The notes: generated by a model not told the origin, from the letters alone. A stretch of 15,324 bases of DNA from Rhizopus sp. PT2906 (GCA_025529335.1 JAMYHX010000714.1:1-15324); one strand, 5' to 3'. Shown: positions 1 to 9,096, counted from the first letter of the stretch. Numbers and translations: made by a program.

Positions 1-1
1 C

Positions 2-1989
2 ATGATGAACCGTCAGCGAATGATGCAGCAGCAACAGCAGCAGGCTCAGCAACAGCAGCAAGCCCAGCAGCAACAGGTACAACAGCAGCAGGGTATGAAT
101 ACAGCTAATCCACAGGGTCCTCAAACGCCACCGACTGCTATAGGAAGCCCAAACCCGGGAAACGCCAATGCAAATGATTCACCTGAAGGGGATAAAAAGA
201 AGAACATCGCTGTAGCTATATATCAACGTCGCCAGCTTTCTCATGCTTTACAGCAACAAGCACAAGCACAGGCTCAAGCCCAACAACAACAAGCTGTTCA
301 ACAACAGCAACAGCAAACTCAACAACCATCCCAGCAGCAGCAATTTGTGCATCAACAGCCACCTCAAAAAAGACAAAGGACAGAAGATGTGAATAATACA
401 CCTCAGCAACAAGGTTCTCCACAGCTACCACATAACATGAGTCCACATATCATGAATCAGCAAGACATGGTAATGCAACAAAGACTACAGCAACAACAAC
501 GCTTTGAACAACAACAAATAAAAGCCAGCCAATCTCCTCAGATGAACCGAAATGCACTAAATCAACAAAAGACACCACAACAAACACCGCAGCAAGTGGT
601 GCAACAGGTCAGTGCGCAGCGTATGGCATGGAATCCTAATGACATGGGCTCACCTTCCAACTTGGATGTACAGTCACCGATGCAACCTCATCAACAACAA
701 CAACAGCAACAACAACAGCAACCGCCACCTACTAATAACGTACTCTCATTCGATCTGGAAAGGTTCATGATGGGTGATGCAGGTGACTTTGGTGAAATGT
801 TCACCTCTGGTGACGAAAATGCAGAACAAAATTTACTAATGGCTGGTGATGGAGGCGAACTTGACCCCTTTGGTGGGGGGTTTTTAGCTAGCATGGGTGG
901 CGGTATTGATCTGGATAGTAACATGGCGGTATCTACAGGGAACAATGGCGGTGGCAATGCTACTTCAGGCGTAGGAGGAAATTTACAGCTGTATGCTGAT
1001 CTATCGGGACACACAAATAAGGTATCCACCGTATCCTTCTCGATGGACGGACAATGGTTAGCGAGCGCAGGCCATGACAGAAAAGTGATGATTTGGAGTG
1101 TTCAAGAAAAGAAGATGATGTATACACTGGATGGTCATACAGCCAATATCACCTGTGCTAGATGGAGTACAGATAATCGCAATTTGGTTGCTACTTCTTC
1201 TTATGATAAAACACTACGTATTTGGGACGTAGGCTCAGCTATCTCAAGTGGTGGAGATAGTTCACCAAAGCAAATGGTTAAGCTGGATTGTCGTGCCCAA
1301 GTGACAGCAGTTGATTTCGCCCCTGATAGACCTGACACGATTTGCTCGCTGGATGCAGAAGGAGAATTAAAAGTGTGGAATTTGAATACATCAAATTGTG
1401 AAAAGTCTTTAAAAATGGTAAAAAAAAAAGAAGAAAAAGGAGTATATTTTATATATTAACATGTTCATAGACACAATCCAAGTCAGGATTTTCACCCAAT
1501 CCCATGCGATTCCATCCTAGAACGGTAACTGTACTTGCATGTGCAGTGGGTAATCAGATCTATATTATTGATATTACCAAAAATAATAATGGAGACAATG
1601 CTATTCGAACCATTACAACCGATCACGGAAAAAATATTTGCTCCTTTGACTGGTCGGCGGATGGAAACTTTTTGGTAGCGTCATCCGAAGATAAGATCTG
1701 CGTGTATGAGACATCCCACTGGAAGTGTGTGATGAACCATATTCCTCAGTCAAAGATAGCAGGATGTGCATTTATGAATGGGGGCAATGAAAAGTTACGT
1801 ATATTATATGGAGGATATCAAGACATCTTTATATGGCATTGTGGAGTAGCAGGCTCCCAACCAAAGAAAGCTGGATCACAGTCTGGTATGGTCGTCAGTA
1901 TTGCATGTTCATCAAATGGAGGACAAACCGTGGTTGCATCAGCAAGTCATCATCAAAAGGAAAAGAATCTAATGCTGTGGTCAACTTAA
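2..1989 (+). CDS. Glutamine-rich WD40 transcriptional co-repressor, LEUNIG-like (5' partial)
   Basis: Two exons, 2-1417 and 1471-1989, joined in phase 0 across a 53-nt intron (1418-1470, GTAAAA donor, TTCATAG acceptor), give at least 644 residues. Residues 1-325 are low complexity: Gln runs at about 5-30, 82-116 and 230-241, then Gly/Asn/Asp-rich sequence. WD40 blades follow, the clearest being 334-367 (GH near its start, ending IWSV) and 368-410 (ending RIWDV), then 411-460 and about four weaker blades after the junction, so probably a seven-bladed propeller. The join restores a blade like that of plant LEUNIG (MRFHP beside LEUNIG MRFQP). Known LEUNIG-type proteins carry an N-terminal LisH/LUFS domain and recruit repressor complexes in the nucleus. 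No LisH is seen here, so the true start probably lies before the window and the ATG at 2 is internal. Without splicing, translation stops at 1459, after blade three. The WD40 assignment is sure; the LEUNIG-like role is inference. Confidence 0.9.
1418..1470 (+). other. Intron in the WD40 co-repressor gene
   Basis: Donor GTAAAA follows an ATG codon at 1415-1417. The acceptor TTCATAG ends at 1470, with a branch-like ATTAAC about 10 nt upstream of it. The upstream reading frame meets TAA in the intron at 1457-1459. Exon 2 starts ACACAATCC and stays open to the TAA at 1987-1989. The other nearby AG, at 1483-1484, would break the frame. Confidence 0.85.
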
Positions 1990-2250
1990 TACTCTCGTAT
2001 ATATAACATTTTACTATGATTCTATTATACATACATCAAAAACATACTCTTTTATTATTCTTACAGTTCAACAAAATATATACAAGAGAAAAAAATATAA
2101 TATCTGAATCAAGCGTCTTATCATCCTCCCTTTTCTCTCTCTCTCTCTCTCTTTCTCTTTTTTTTTTTTCTTCTTTTTGTCTCTCCCTTTTTATTATATA
2201 TCATTATTTATTAAAAAAAAAAGAGAAATCCAATATTATGTTTAATTGAT
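1990..2250. other. Convergent 3' intergenic spacer with pyrimidine tract
   Basis: This spacer lies between the stop of the WD40 gene (+) and the stop of the small Cys-rich gene (-), so it should hold both 3' UTRs. It is AT-rich. Its main landmark is a CT-repeat and oligo-T tract at about 2124-2190. The one longer open frame here (2016-2249, +) is built from that low-complexity tract and is not credible as a gene. Confidence 0.6.
2124..2190 (+). repeat. CT microsatellite / polypyrimidine tract
   Basis: Almost uninterrupted pyrimidines, including a CT dinucleotide run of about ten units (2135-2152) and a run of about 13 T (2158-2170). Such tracts usually sit in 5' leaders in this window; this one lies in a convergent 3' region, so it may simply be a microsatellite. 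Confidence 0.8.
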
Positions 2251-2484
2251 TTAGACATTGTCTTTATTTAATTTCCGGACATAGCAGTGATTAGAGCGAT
2301 CAAACATCCAACATCGTGTGCACTGTTCATATGAATGGGTCAAGAATCGATTGCATGTATTACATTTAATGTGGCAGTCTGAGCAGTACCAATTAGAAGC
2401 CAATGATTTATTGCAAGTACCACAAAAGACTTGAGTCAAGTTCATGCTGGGTGAGGTTGGAGGAGAAGGTAAGCAGTTCATCAT
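2251..2484 (-). CDS. Small protein with tandem CxxC zinc-ribbon-like repeats (77 aa)
   Basis: An intronless 77-residue frame with four CxxC pairs, at C21/C24, C34/C37, C41/C44 and C55/C58. Spacing is C-x2-C-x9-C-x2-C, three residues, then C-x2-C-x10-C-x2-C. The halves look like internal duplicates: CGTCNKSL in the first and CNTCNRFL in the second, each followed by an aromatic-containing loop and another CxxC pair. This suggests two zinc-binding ribbons or one intertwined double-zinc fold. Residues 4-13 are Pro/Ser-rich (SPPTSP); the tail from 59 is short and polar. No signal peptide or membrane segment is visible. The start is the first of two adjacent ATGs, preceded on the coding strand by a pyrimidine-rich leader like that of the Lon gene. 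The gene is convergent with the WD40 gene. I do not recognise the family; zinc binding is inference from the cysteine pattern. Confidence 0.62.
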   Translation of the reverse strand: MMNCLPSPPTSPSMNLTQVFCGTCNKSLASNWYCSDCHIKCNTCNRFLTHSYEQCTRCWMFDRSNHCYVRKLNKDNV

Positions 2485-2604
2485 AAAGAATTAAAAGGAG
2501 CGAAGTGGAATAAAAGGAAAAGGAAAAAAAGAATGTAAACAGTGAAAATAGTGTGAGAGAGAGGAAAGAAAAAAAAAAAGGAACGATAAAATAGATCAAG
2601 CACA
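2485..2604 (-). promoter_or_regulatory. Pyrimidine-rich 5' leader of the small CxxC gene
   Basis: Read on the minus strand, the 120 bases before the start codon are mostly T and C, with several long T/C runs. The + strand correspondingly shows long A/G runs at about 2504-2530 and 2552-2582. This matches the leader just before the Lon start. Its role as promoter or transcription start region is inference. Confidence 0.4.
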
Positions 2605-2803
2605 TACACAGACTTTGGTCAAGTTCTTATTCTTTCTTGACTTTATTTATGCACATGTATTCTGTAGACGTTATTCTCCTGAAATTATCTTTGCTCTTTC
2701 TTTCTTTTTTCACCCCCCACTTTTCCACTCTTTTTCAAATAGGCAAAAACTCATGGCTTATAACTGCATTTTACTGTAATAAAGAAGAGTTTGAAGAATA
2801 TCA

Positions 2804-2833
2804 TCTCTCTCTTTCTTCCTTTCTTTCTTTCTT
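2804..2833 (+). repeat. CT / CTTT microsatellite
   Basis: A short run of CT units followed by imperfect CTTT units, pyrimidine throughout. It lies about 200 nt beyond the leader of the minus-strand CxxC gene and has no clear gene beside it. Confidence 0.7.
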
Positions 2834-3087
2834 AGTCTATACTTTGATATGATAGGGTTCAATAAATGCAGGTGGTTACTGAACTATTTCAATATCCTGA
2901 TGTACCTTGACGCACCGCTTGTGAAACTTTTTATTAAAAAAAGCATGCTTTCAAAGTGTTATGTCGATTTAGTTATCGCCCCGGACATTCAGTATGTATG
3001 GTAAAATGTCCCTATTTAAAGGGTATCAAAATATTTTCCGATTGAGTGGTACTTGAACGGATGCTTGAACCACACAAAGCAAATGGA

Positions 3088-3420
3088 CTACATAACCAAG
3101 AATAGAATAAATAAGTTCTTTCGTCTGTTACACGAATTAATAAAAGACGATTTATTCCCAGTTGAATTTAGGATGTGGTCAGAGCTTCTTGAACCATACT
3201 TGTGGAATTGAATACACACAGCGACAAAGCCTATTTCTGTAACCTCTTTTCCAATCAATACGCCATATAAAAGTATGAATAGTATGCGTAACAGTGCAAT
3301 ATAAGCAACTAATTCATATCGCATTGAACAAAAAAAAAAGGAGACGTGACAATTGGAAGCCAATCTGATGAAGCTATCATTTATACAATCTAAACATCGG
3401 TGGCCCTCAAGGTATTCCAC
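3088..3420 (-). other. Weak 110-codon ORF, unknown
   Basis: A 110-residue open frame with a hydrophobic stretch at about residues 36-57 (LVAYIALLRILFILLYGVLI) and scattered cysteines. The segment around residues 27-31 comes from a homopolymer run. No domain, signal peptide or splice-corrected extension is evident. It follows the 3428-3592 frame on the same strand, so both could be pieces of one decayed gene. Membrane protein, pseudogene and chance frame are all possible. Confidence 0.2.
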
Positions 3421-3427
3421 ATGCAGC

Positions 3428-3592
3428 TCAATAGTAGATCGTGTCTATGGTTGTCAAGGACAACATGTTTCGTAGAGTTTTACCTATAACCAGCCTGTAA
3501 GCTATGTTGTTTACATACCTTGGGTGAACCTTACTGTGCTGATTTGGATATAAGAGACAATCGACCATAGGTACAGCTGTCACAAGAGGCAT
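3428..3592 (-). other. Weak 54-codon ORF, possible gene remnant
   Basis: A 54-residue open frame starting MPLVTAVPMV and ending in TGA at 3428-3430. Its composition is balanced rather than the Phe/Leu/Ser/Lys-rich output typical of AT-rich spacer. It is followed downstream on the same strand by the frame at 3088-3420. It is short, has no recognisable domain and no pyrimidine leader. It could be a decayed exon, part of a transposon remnant or chance. Confidence 0.2.
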
Positions 3593-4344
3593 CCCGTTGT
3601 AAAGTGCTCACATAGGGAGCTTGTTAATATAAATTGGATATAAATAAGATCCCTGTTAGTGTATGAACACAATGAGAGGACACACTAGACAAAAGTATTT
3701 CAATAAACACGTCATTGAATAAGATGCCCAGAAGCCCCTGGGTTCTTAAAAACGTAACTATCATTTCACTATCAACCGACGTTAATTTCCATAGGCTTGC
3801 GACATTGACTATTCATTTATCGCGATATTACTTTTTAGGAATTCTGTGCCTTTTATAGTATATACTATTGCTCGTGCTTGTAAAAAAGTGCTCATAAGAA
3901 AATAATGAAAACAGCGAGGTAAGGTATGTTCTTCTTGTCTTTAAGAACCAAACTAGAAGATTAAAGAGCAAAGACATATAAGCATTCTGGAAGACTTGTT
4001 CGTGGGAGGACAAAAGATGCTGTCACCCAGACAAGGTAGCATCTTTTTCATTAACCCATCCATAAGAGGAAAAAGCGGTGATATTTTTTTCGAGTTTATT
4101 GTTGCCTCATTTATTTATTACATGCTTTCAAATTAGCAAAGATCTTTAACCATATTCCAAGTTTCAACTGTTACATTTTTTAAATACAGCAAACAAAATC
4201 TTTAAGTAAAAATTTAGGTTAAAAGACTGTACAGATTTATGTGGTCATTTAAATATCAAACAGTGTGAAGTAGCCAATAAAGAAAGGAGTTTCAAAAGGA
4301 GAGAGGAAGGGGGAAGGTGTACATGAAATATACAAGAGAGAAAT

Positions 4345-4626
4345 TTACAAAGAAATGATAGGTTGAGTTTTATAATCTACACTATGAGAACGTGGTCGAC
4401 GTTGTTTATGAGGTATGAAGCAAGAATCTTGTACGAGTGGGTTATTTGCTCTAATAATAAACTGAGGTTCTGTTGGTTGATATATACATGTTGTATTCGC
4501 CAATATTTGCTGCAACTCGAGGCAAGCATCTTGAATATCGTTCATATCAAACTGACCGAGTTCATATTGTACAGTAGGTTTACTTGAGGAAGGTTTCTTT
4601 GGACAAGGAGCGATAATTACATGCAT
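4345..4626 (-). CDS. Hypothetical protein (93 aa)
   Basis: A single 93-residue frame starting 132 nt after the stop of ETR1 on the same strand. Residues 8-16 are Pro/Lys/Ser-rich. Residues 25-44 (from FDMNDIQDACLELQQILAN) could form an amphipathic helix. Residues 74-82 form a basic, serine-bearing segment (KQRRPRSHS) that would suit a basophilic kinase. No signal peptide, membrane segment or known domain is visible. Codon and residue use looks like real coding rather than AT-rich noise, and the opposite-strand frame over the same bases is plainly poorer. The ATG is followed directly by the good frame, and no splice site is needed. The function is unknown. It could be a short lineage-specific protein or the terminal piece of a gene I cannot assemble; no exon upstream is plausible because ETR1 occupies that side. 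Confidence 0.5.
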   Translation of the reverse strand: MHVIIAPCPKKPSSSKPTVQYELGQFDMNDIQDACLELQQILANTTCIYQPTEPQFIIRANNPLVQDSCFIPHKQRRPRSHSVDYKTQPIISL

Positions 4627-4758
4627 TATTTACAAATAAAAAAATATTTACGAAAAAGAAATAGTTTGTATTCTCTTTTTCACTTTATTTTCTCTTTTTA
4701 TACATGTACCACTTGACTGAGTAAAATGATGTATAAAAAAGGGGGAACGGGTCACAGG

Positions 4759-6100
4759 TTAGAACATTACCACCTGCTTACCCTTTGAGAAACCTGATAT
4801 TCCCAAGTCGACAGCCTTCTTCATCGCTTCTTGTTCAAATTCAACTTTTGTCCATTTAGGTTCTCTCAACTTTCCTTGCTTCATCAGCTCCATGACATCT
4901 TCAAACATGGCATATCGTTCCTCTGGTTTATGAATTTCGGCCCATTTAGAAACCCAGAAGCCATGAAAGGAAATATTTTTAAAAATTAATAGCGATGCAG
5001 GTAATGTCAACGGACTCTTGGACATTGCACCATAGGTTACATATTGACCATTCGTACTATATATATTTTGGTTATTAACTATAATTATATACAATATGAA
5101 GCTTACCCTAAATATCTTGCCATTTCAGTAGCAGATTTACCACCTACACAGTTTAAGCCCAAGAGAGGTGGTTTATCTCCTACCCAAGACTTGATGCGCT
5201 TTCTCATTTCATGACTGCCTAACTCCTCATCTGTAATAACGTGGGTTGCACCAATTTCCTCTAATTCATTTACCAGTTGGTCAAGCTCTGGCCTAATTTG
5301 GTAATTTAGTGAACCAGACTCCCTCATGTTACGTATTTTATATTACCTATTTCTTACAACATTAATTGTATTTAAACCCCATGCTTTAGCTATCTGAATC
5401 ACTGCTTGACCTACAGCACTGTTGCCACCATTTTGTATAACATAATCACCTTATAGATGATATGAATTTCTTGCTTTTTTTTTTTAATTATTCATTTATT
5501 TTCTTACCTGGGTTTAATTTAACAAAATCCTTCAACATTCTATAAGCTGTGCACGGGTTCACTGTCATTGTTGCCTTTTGAATCAAGGGTACTTCAATCT
5601 TGGGGAGCAACTGGAAATCTGAAGCTAAACCAGCAGCATGCGTGCGCCAAGTACCATAGCCTGATTTAGCCATCACCACTTGATCACCTACCTTCAAGTT
5701 TTTCACTTGATCACCCACAGCAATCACTTCGGCTACACCTTCATTACCGCCTACAGCCAATTCACTATCGCCTAATTTTTGCATCATCGGCTTGATAGGA
5801 TAAGCACCCTGTATCATATTGACATCGGCTGGATTGATAGGTGATGCAAGAAATTTAACATGAACAGTGTCAGCCGTCAAGGCAGGAAGCTTAAATGAGT
5901 GCATTCTAGAGTAACATTATGTATACTGTCCTCTGTTTGCGTTGTGTGTCTCATCCTGAATCTTACCTCAACACCTGGGAAGGCTGACCATAGTCAGAGT
6001 ATACCATCGCTTTCGCGGTGATATCAGATGTATAATAACGACGAGCAATGTACTGACTGACAGATACACGCTGTCTTAATGAATAAACCAAAAAACCCAT
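4759..6100 (-). CDS. ETR1: Mitochondrial trans-2-enoyl-ACP/CoA reductase, complete, 5 exons
   Basis: Reduces trans-2-enoyl thioesters with NADPH, the last step of mitochondrial type II fatty acid synthesis. Exons on the minus strand are 6100-5967, 5905-5508, 5449-5347, 5292-5107 and 5056-4759. The introns are 61, 58, 54 and 50 nt, all GT-AG. The joined frame is 372 residues, against 373 for human MECR, and colinear with it throughout. Residues 1-25 are Arg-rich with no acidic residue before D26, as in a matrix-targeting presequence. NMIQGAY holds Tyr80, aligning with the catalytic tyrosine. GTWRT and NPCTAYRML follow. The Rossmann part has QNGGNSAVGQA (183-193) and NVVRNR (207-212), the NADPH phosphate-binding turn. 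LNCVGGKS and VTYGAMSK follow, and the protein ends KQVVMF. The ATG at 6100 gives a normal presequence; the frame is open further upstream to an ATG at 6232. The product belongs to the medium-chain dehydrogenase/reductase family. Confidence 0.96.
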
Positions 6101-6232
6101 AGCTGTGTAAAAGAAATAGAGAAGAGAAAAGATAGTTGCGGCAAAAAGTTTAGATGATGAAAGGTTCAGACAGTCACGCGTTGGCCAAACTCTTGTTTTT
6201 ATCTCATAGTTCTCATTTTTTTTACAACACAT
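6101..6232 (-). promoter_or_regulatory. 5' leader of ETR1 with in-frame upstream ATG
   Basis: The 132 nt before the chosen ETR1 start are in frame and open, beginning with an ATG at 6232. Using it would add 44 residues, ending in a Phe/Leu/Tyr-rich stretch before MGFLV. The stretch arises from a pyrimidine-rich leader, and a clean mitochondrial presequence begins at 6100. I therefore treat this segment as leader, though an alternative N-terminus cannot be excluded from sequence alone. Confidence 0.4.
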
Positions 6233-8551
6233 ACAGATATGATAAAATAAAGGACGCGTTATGAACGTATCCTTGATATAGGCAACAGCTTAACAATGTA
6301 GGGAAAACACAATCAGCTTGGTCTTTGATCAGCGTAACTGAAAAAAAAAAAGAAATCAAGTCTATTCAACTGATGGCTCATAAACAACTGTAAGAACACA
6401 TTTCAATTAGATCATTTAAGTTGCTATCATTCGAATGACTAGTAAAAAGTAAAGATGACATATATTCAATTCTAAGAGTAAAGAAACTAAAGAAAACTGT
6501 TGCGTAGCTATGACGTATTACAGAAGAGCTTATTTGTAAACCCTAATCGACCTCTCATATATTTTGCTGTCAACCTATTATTTATGCTTATAATTGAAAG
6601 TAAATACGAGCCTAGAGCAAGTTTATAAAGGACTATTTATCCCTGGATAGCACTACGCCATAATGTCATACTAAGGTAATCAGTTTGGAATAGGCTGTTT
6701 GAGGGTAGTCATTGTCTATTTTAAGACAATTTTGATAAAGAGAAGCGTAAGCATAAATTGCTTCTTGGAAGTCATCGTTATGTCTTTACTATTTCAAATG
6801 TAGTGTTGATCCTCATATTGAACATATCATTGTAATTCGAGGCTTTTAATCAAAGTCCATTGTCACCTTGGCAACGACAAAAACATTTAAATAGACAAGC
6901 GTACAAGAACGTAGGTTTTCAAGATCAGCTTTAAGCTGTCTCTGCGATCTATTGGCTAAACGGCTAATGCCGCTGATCGATTGGATAGCTGTAGACCCTG
7001 AATCCTATCACTAGGACTTTCAGAATGTGGCCATACACTTTAAACAATAAAGTTATGACAAAGTGGTACAAAGTGTAGTCGAAGTGATAGCTTCTAGACT
7101 ATTATTGTTCGAGAACTATGACTCCAATCTTAGCCCATTACATCCAGTACAGGATTAAAAGGCGTTAGATATGATAGTTTCTTAATAGCCATGACAAACA
7201 GACACCATGAAATTGCTTTTATTATATCAACATCTAAAGGTTGTCGATTTGCGAGAAAAGAAGAGTATTCAATGCGTCAATGTAATACATAGTCTATTAC
7301 TTTAATTCATTCTTACTAACTTCATTTAAATATAAGACGCATTGCTCAGGGCTAATAACATCTTGCATATCATCTACAGGATATAAATAGTCCTCAAGTA
7401 CTTATCTTCTAGGTTTATTTGTTTATATCAATAAATTCGAATATGCAGTTTTGCTGATCGACAATCTATAGTAACAAATTCTCCCATCTTTGGCATTATG
7501 CTTGTACAAACCTAAGCTTTGAGGAAAAATCCGCCAAAAGAAGCTGCATGACTCAACAAACCCATATGTATTGACAAACCACACTTTGTATGCTTCTTGT
7601 AAATAATAAAGGAATTGTATGCTGAGTCGGTTTAAATTAAGATAATTTTTGTTGCATTAGACTGCTCTCCTGAGAAATATACATGTATACTTTTATATGC
7701 AGTTGCATATATGAACACGATTTCTATGACAACGAAAAGCCATGTACTTTTTCATAACAACAATAAAGCTCTATATGATATGTACGCAACCTATGTTATC
7801 AGTGTACTTTCGTGTGTGATCGTTAACACAAGGGCTAGAGCTTAGTCGTAACTTTTTAGCCTATTGTCTGTTTATTTCAAAATAGATTACATATGAGAAG
7901 ATCAAACAGGTTATAATGGCCCAATAGCATAATTTAAGGGCAACATGAGTTGATTAAAGTGTATGTGTGTATCTGACAAAAGTAGCCGTAGTTTGTGTAA
8001 GTAACATCTCTTATATAACCCTCAAGACGTTACAATGATCGACAGAGTCACATTAAATGAGACACGATCAACATCTATCTTGCAACAGAATTTCACAAAC
8101 TGTGCAATGACCTCTCTCTCTCGGTTAAACAAGCAGATGTACATGTTCTCGTTGATGTTACAGTATCGGGTTGGACAACGTAACATAGGCTAAACTTTTT
8201 CATGTTTGTCCTTATTTCTCAAGCTTGGTTTATGACAATAAAAGGAGCGTGAAAACACTTCGATATTAAACAAGTGCGTGTGTGTGTGTATTATCGAACA
8301 TGAAGAGAGGAGAAAAGAAGAAAGAGAAATGCAAAAAGAGATAGCGGCTGCTGTTCATATAATCAGCCACTGAACCACCATTGTCGTGCAACGATACATC
8401 CGATGCATAATACATAAAAGTTGTTTCTATGTACCTGTTTAGAATATTGCATAGACTGTCAATTAATGTAAATGAATCAAAGTCAAGATATACAGAAAAA
8501 TAAGTAAAATGATATAAATGGAAAGCCTAATGGGTAGAAGATAAAGATCAC
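6233..8551. other. Long gene-poor intergenic block
   Basis: About 2.3 kb with frequent stops in every frame and no open frame long enough to list. I recognise no coding region, tRNA or snRNA motif. It is less homopolymeric than the other spacers and has a mixed, rather random composition, as expected of a heavily mutated repeat or plain spacer. Small items seen are a GT run at about 8274-8289, a 9-bp inverted repeat (7270-7278 with 7336-7344) and a small palindrome CGGC-TAAT-GCCG near 6960. None points to a function. Confidence 0.5.
8274..8289 (+). repeat. Short GT microsatellite
   Basis: A run of GT dinucleotides interrupted once by GC, about 16 nt. It stands alone in the gene-poor block. 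Confidence 0.7.
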
Positions 8552-8857
8552 TTAAAGGGCACATGTGATAAACAAATATGTTTGATCTACCATTCGTGCC
8601 CTTAATATGAAATTTCTGTCATCCACACTGACCCTATCTTTGCTGACGAGATACCTAAAATAGCATAGAGTGACCCACTGCCGCTTCATGCTCTTCTCCC
8701 ATGCGGAATTTTTCCTACCTTTCTTTACACCAAATAGAGATACACATACAACCATAAGTAATACTGCTCCCACGATATTTTGTAAAGCTTTATCAGTATA
8801 GATTGTAGTAATCATGGTTATACTGAGCTTAATTATCATCCTCTCTTTTGTTACCAT
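8552..8857 (-). CDS. Doubtful small single-pass membrane protein (101 aa)
   Basis: An open frame of 101 residues with one convincing hydrophobic segment at about residues 28-44 (IVGAVLLMVVCVSLFGV), followed by a strongly basic stretch (KKGRK) that would fit a stop-transfer signal. The later part, from about residue 45, is less convincing. A possible intron lies there on the minus strand: GTAGGA after the AAAG of KKG, and a TTTTAG acceptor about 64 nt on. The true protein could therefore be shorter or spliced. It is divergent from the Lon gene, with 239 nt between the two start codons. I do not recognise the family. A spurious frame is possible. Confidence 0.3.
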   Translation of the reverse strand: MVTKERMIIKLSITMITTIYTDKALQNIVGAVLLMVVCVSLFGVKKGRKNSAWEKSMKRQWVTLCYFRYLVSKDRVSVDDRNFILRARMVDQTYLFITCAL

Positions 8858-9096
8858 AGCCTATATCAAGACATATTAAAAAATAGTCTTTATTACCCCC
8901 AAACAAATACAACATAATGGGAAAGGCGATATTGAAGAAAGATACAAATCGCAAACTTTATTTATGCATATCAAGTCGACTCTATGCAGAAAGCATCCGT
9001 GTGTAACATCATAAAAGGAACCGCTTTAAAAGTAACAGAAAATGGAGAGAGTGAATTAGTGAACTATCCCCTTTTTTCTCTACTTTTTTTTTCTTC
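8858..9096. promoter_or_regulatory. Promoter and leader region of the Lon gene
   Basis: The 239 nt upstream of the Lon ATG. The last 30 nt (9067-9096) are almost pure pyrimidine and run directly into the start codon, the same arrangement as at the minus-strand genes here. A TATA-like CATAAAAG lies at about 9010-9017, roughly 80 nt before the ATG. If the minus-strand frame at 8857 is real, this is a shared divergent promoter. The assignment rests on position and composition. Confidence 0.45.

Larger units (their letters stand above)
2605..4344. other. Gene-poor spacer with weak ORFs only
   Basis: About 1.7 kb without a recognisable gene. It holds a CT/CTTT microsatellite (2804-2833) and two weak minus-strand frames (3088-3420 and 3428-3592). 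An open frame at 2637-2852 (+) is Leu/Phe/Ser-rich because of pyrimidine tracts and looks spurious, as does 3828-4013 (-). A pyrimidine-rich minus-strand stretch at about 4270-4320 is probably 3' UTR of the gene that ends at 4345. I see no tRNA-like B box, rRNA or snRNA signature. Confidence 0.5.

Noticed and set aside
216..446. Minus-strand open frame opposite the Gln-rich region, rich in Val and Ala
   Set aside because: It is the antisense of CAA/CAG-rich coding sequence; such repeats stay open in several frames. The same holds for 691-1029 (-), whose poly-Cys run is antisense of a Gln run.
2637..2852. 71-codon plus-strand frame
   Set aside because: It is dominated by Leu, Phe and Ser from pyrimidine tracts and includes a microsatellite; no domain or good start context.
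5323..5346. A 24-nt intron in ETR1 (GTAATA to ATGAG)
   Set aside because: It keeps frame but is far shorter than any other intron here. The 54-nt intron ending at 5293 gives a gap-free match to the family.
7270..7344. 9-bp perfect inverted repeat (CAATGCGTC / GACGCATTG) with a 57-nt spacer
   Set aside because: The match does not extend beyond nine bases and no target-site duplication or coding remnant is nearby, so chance is adequate.
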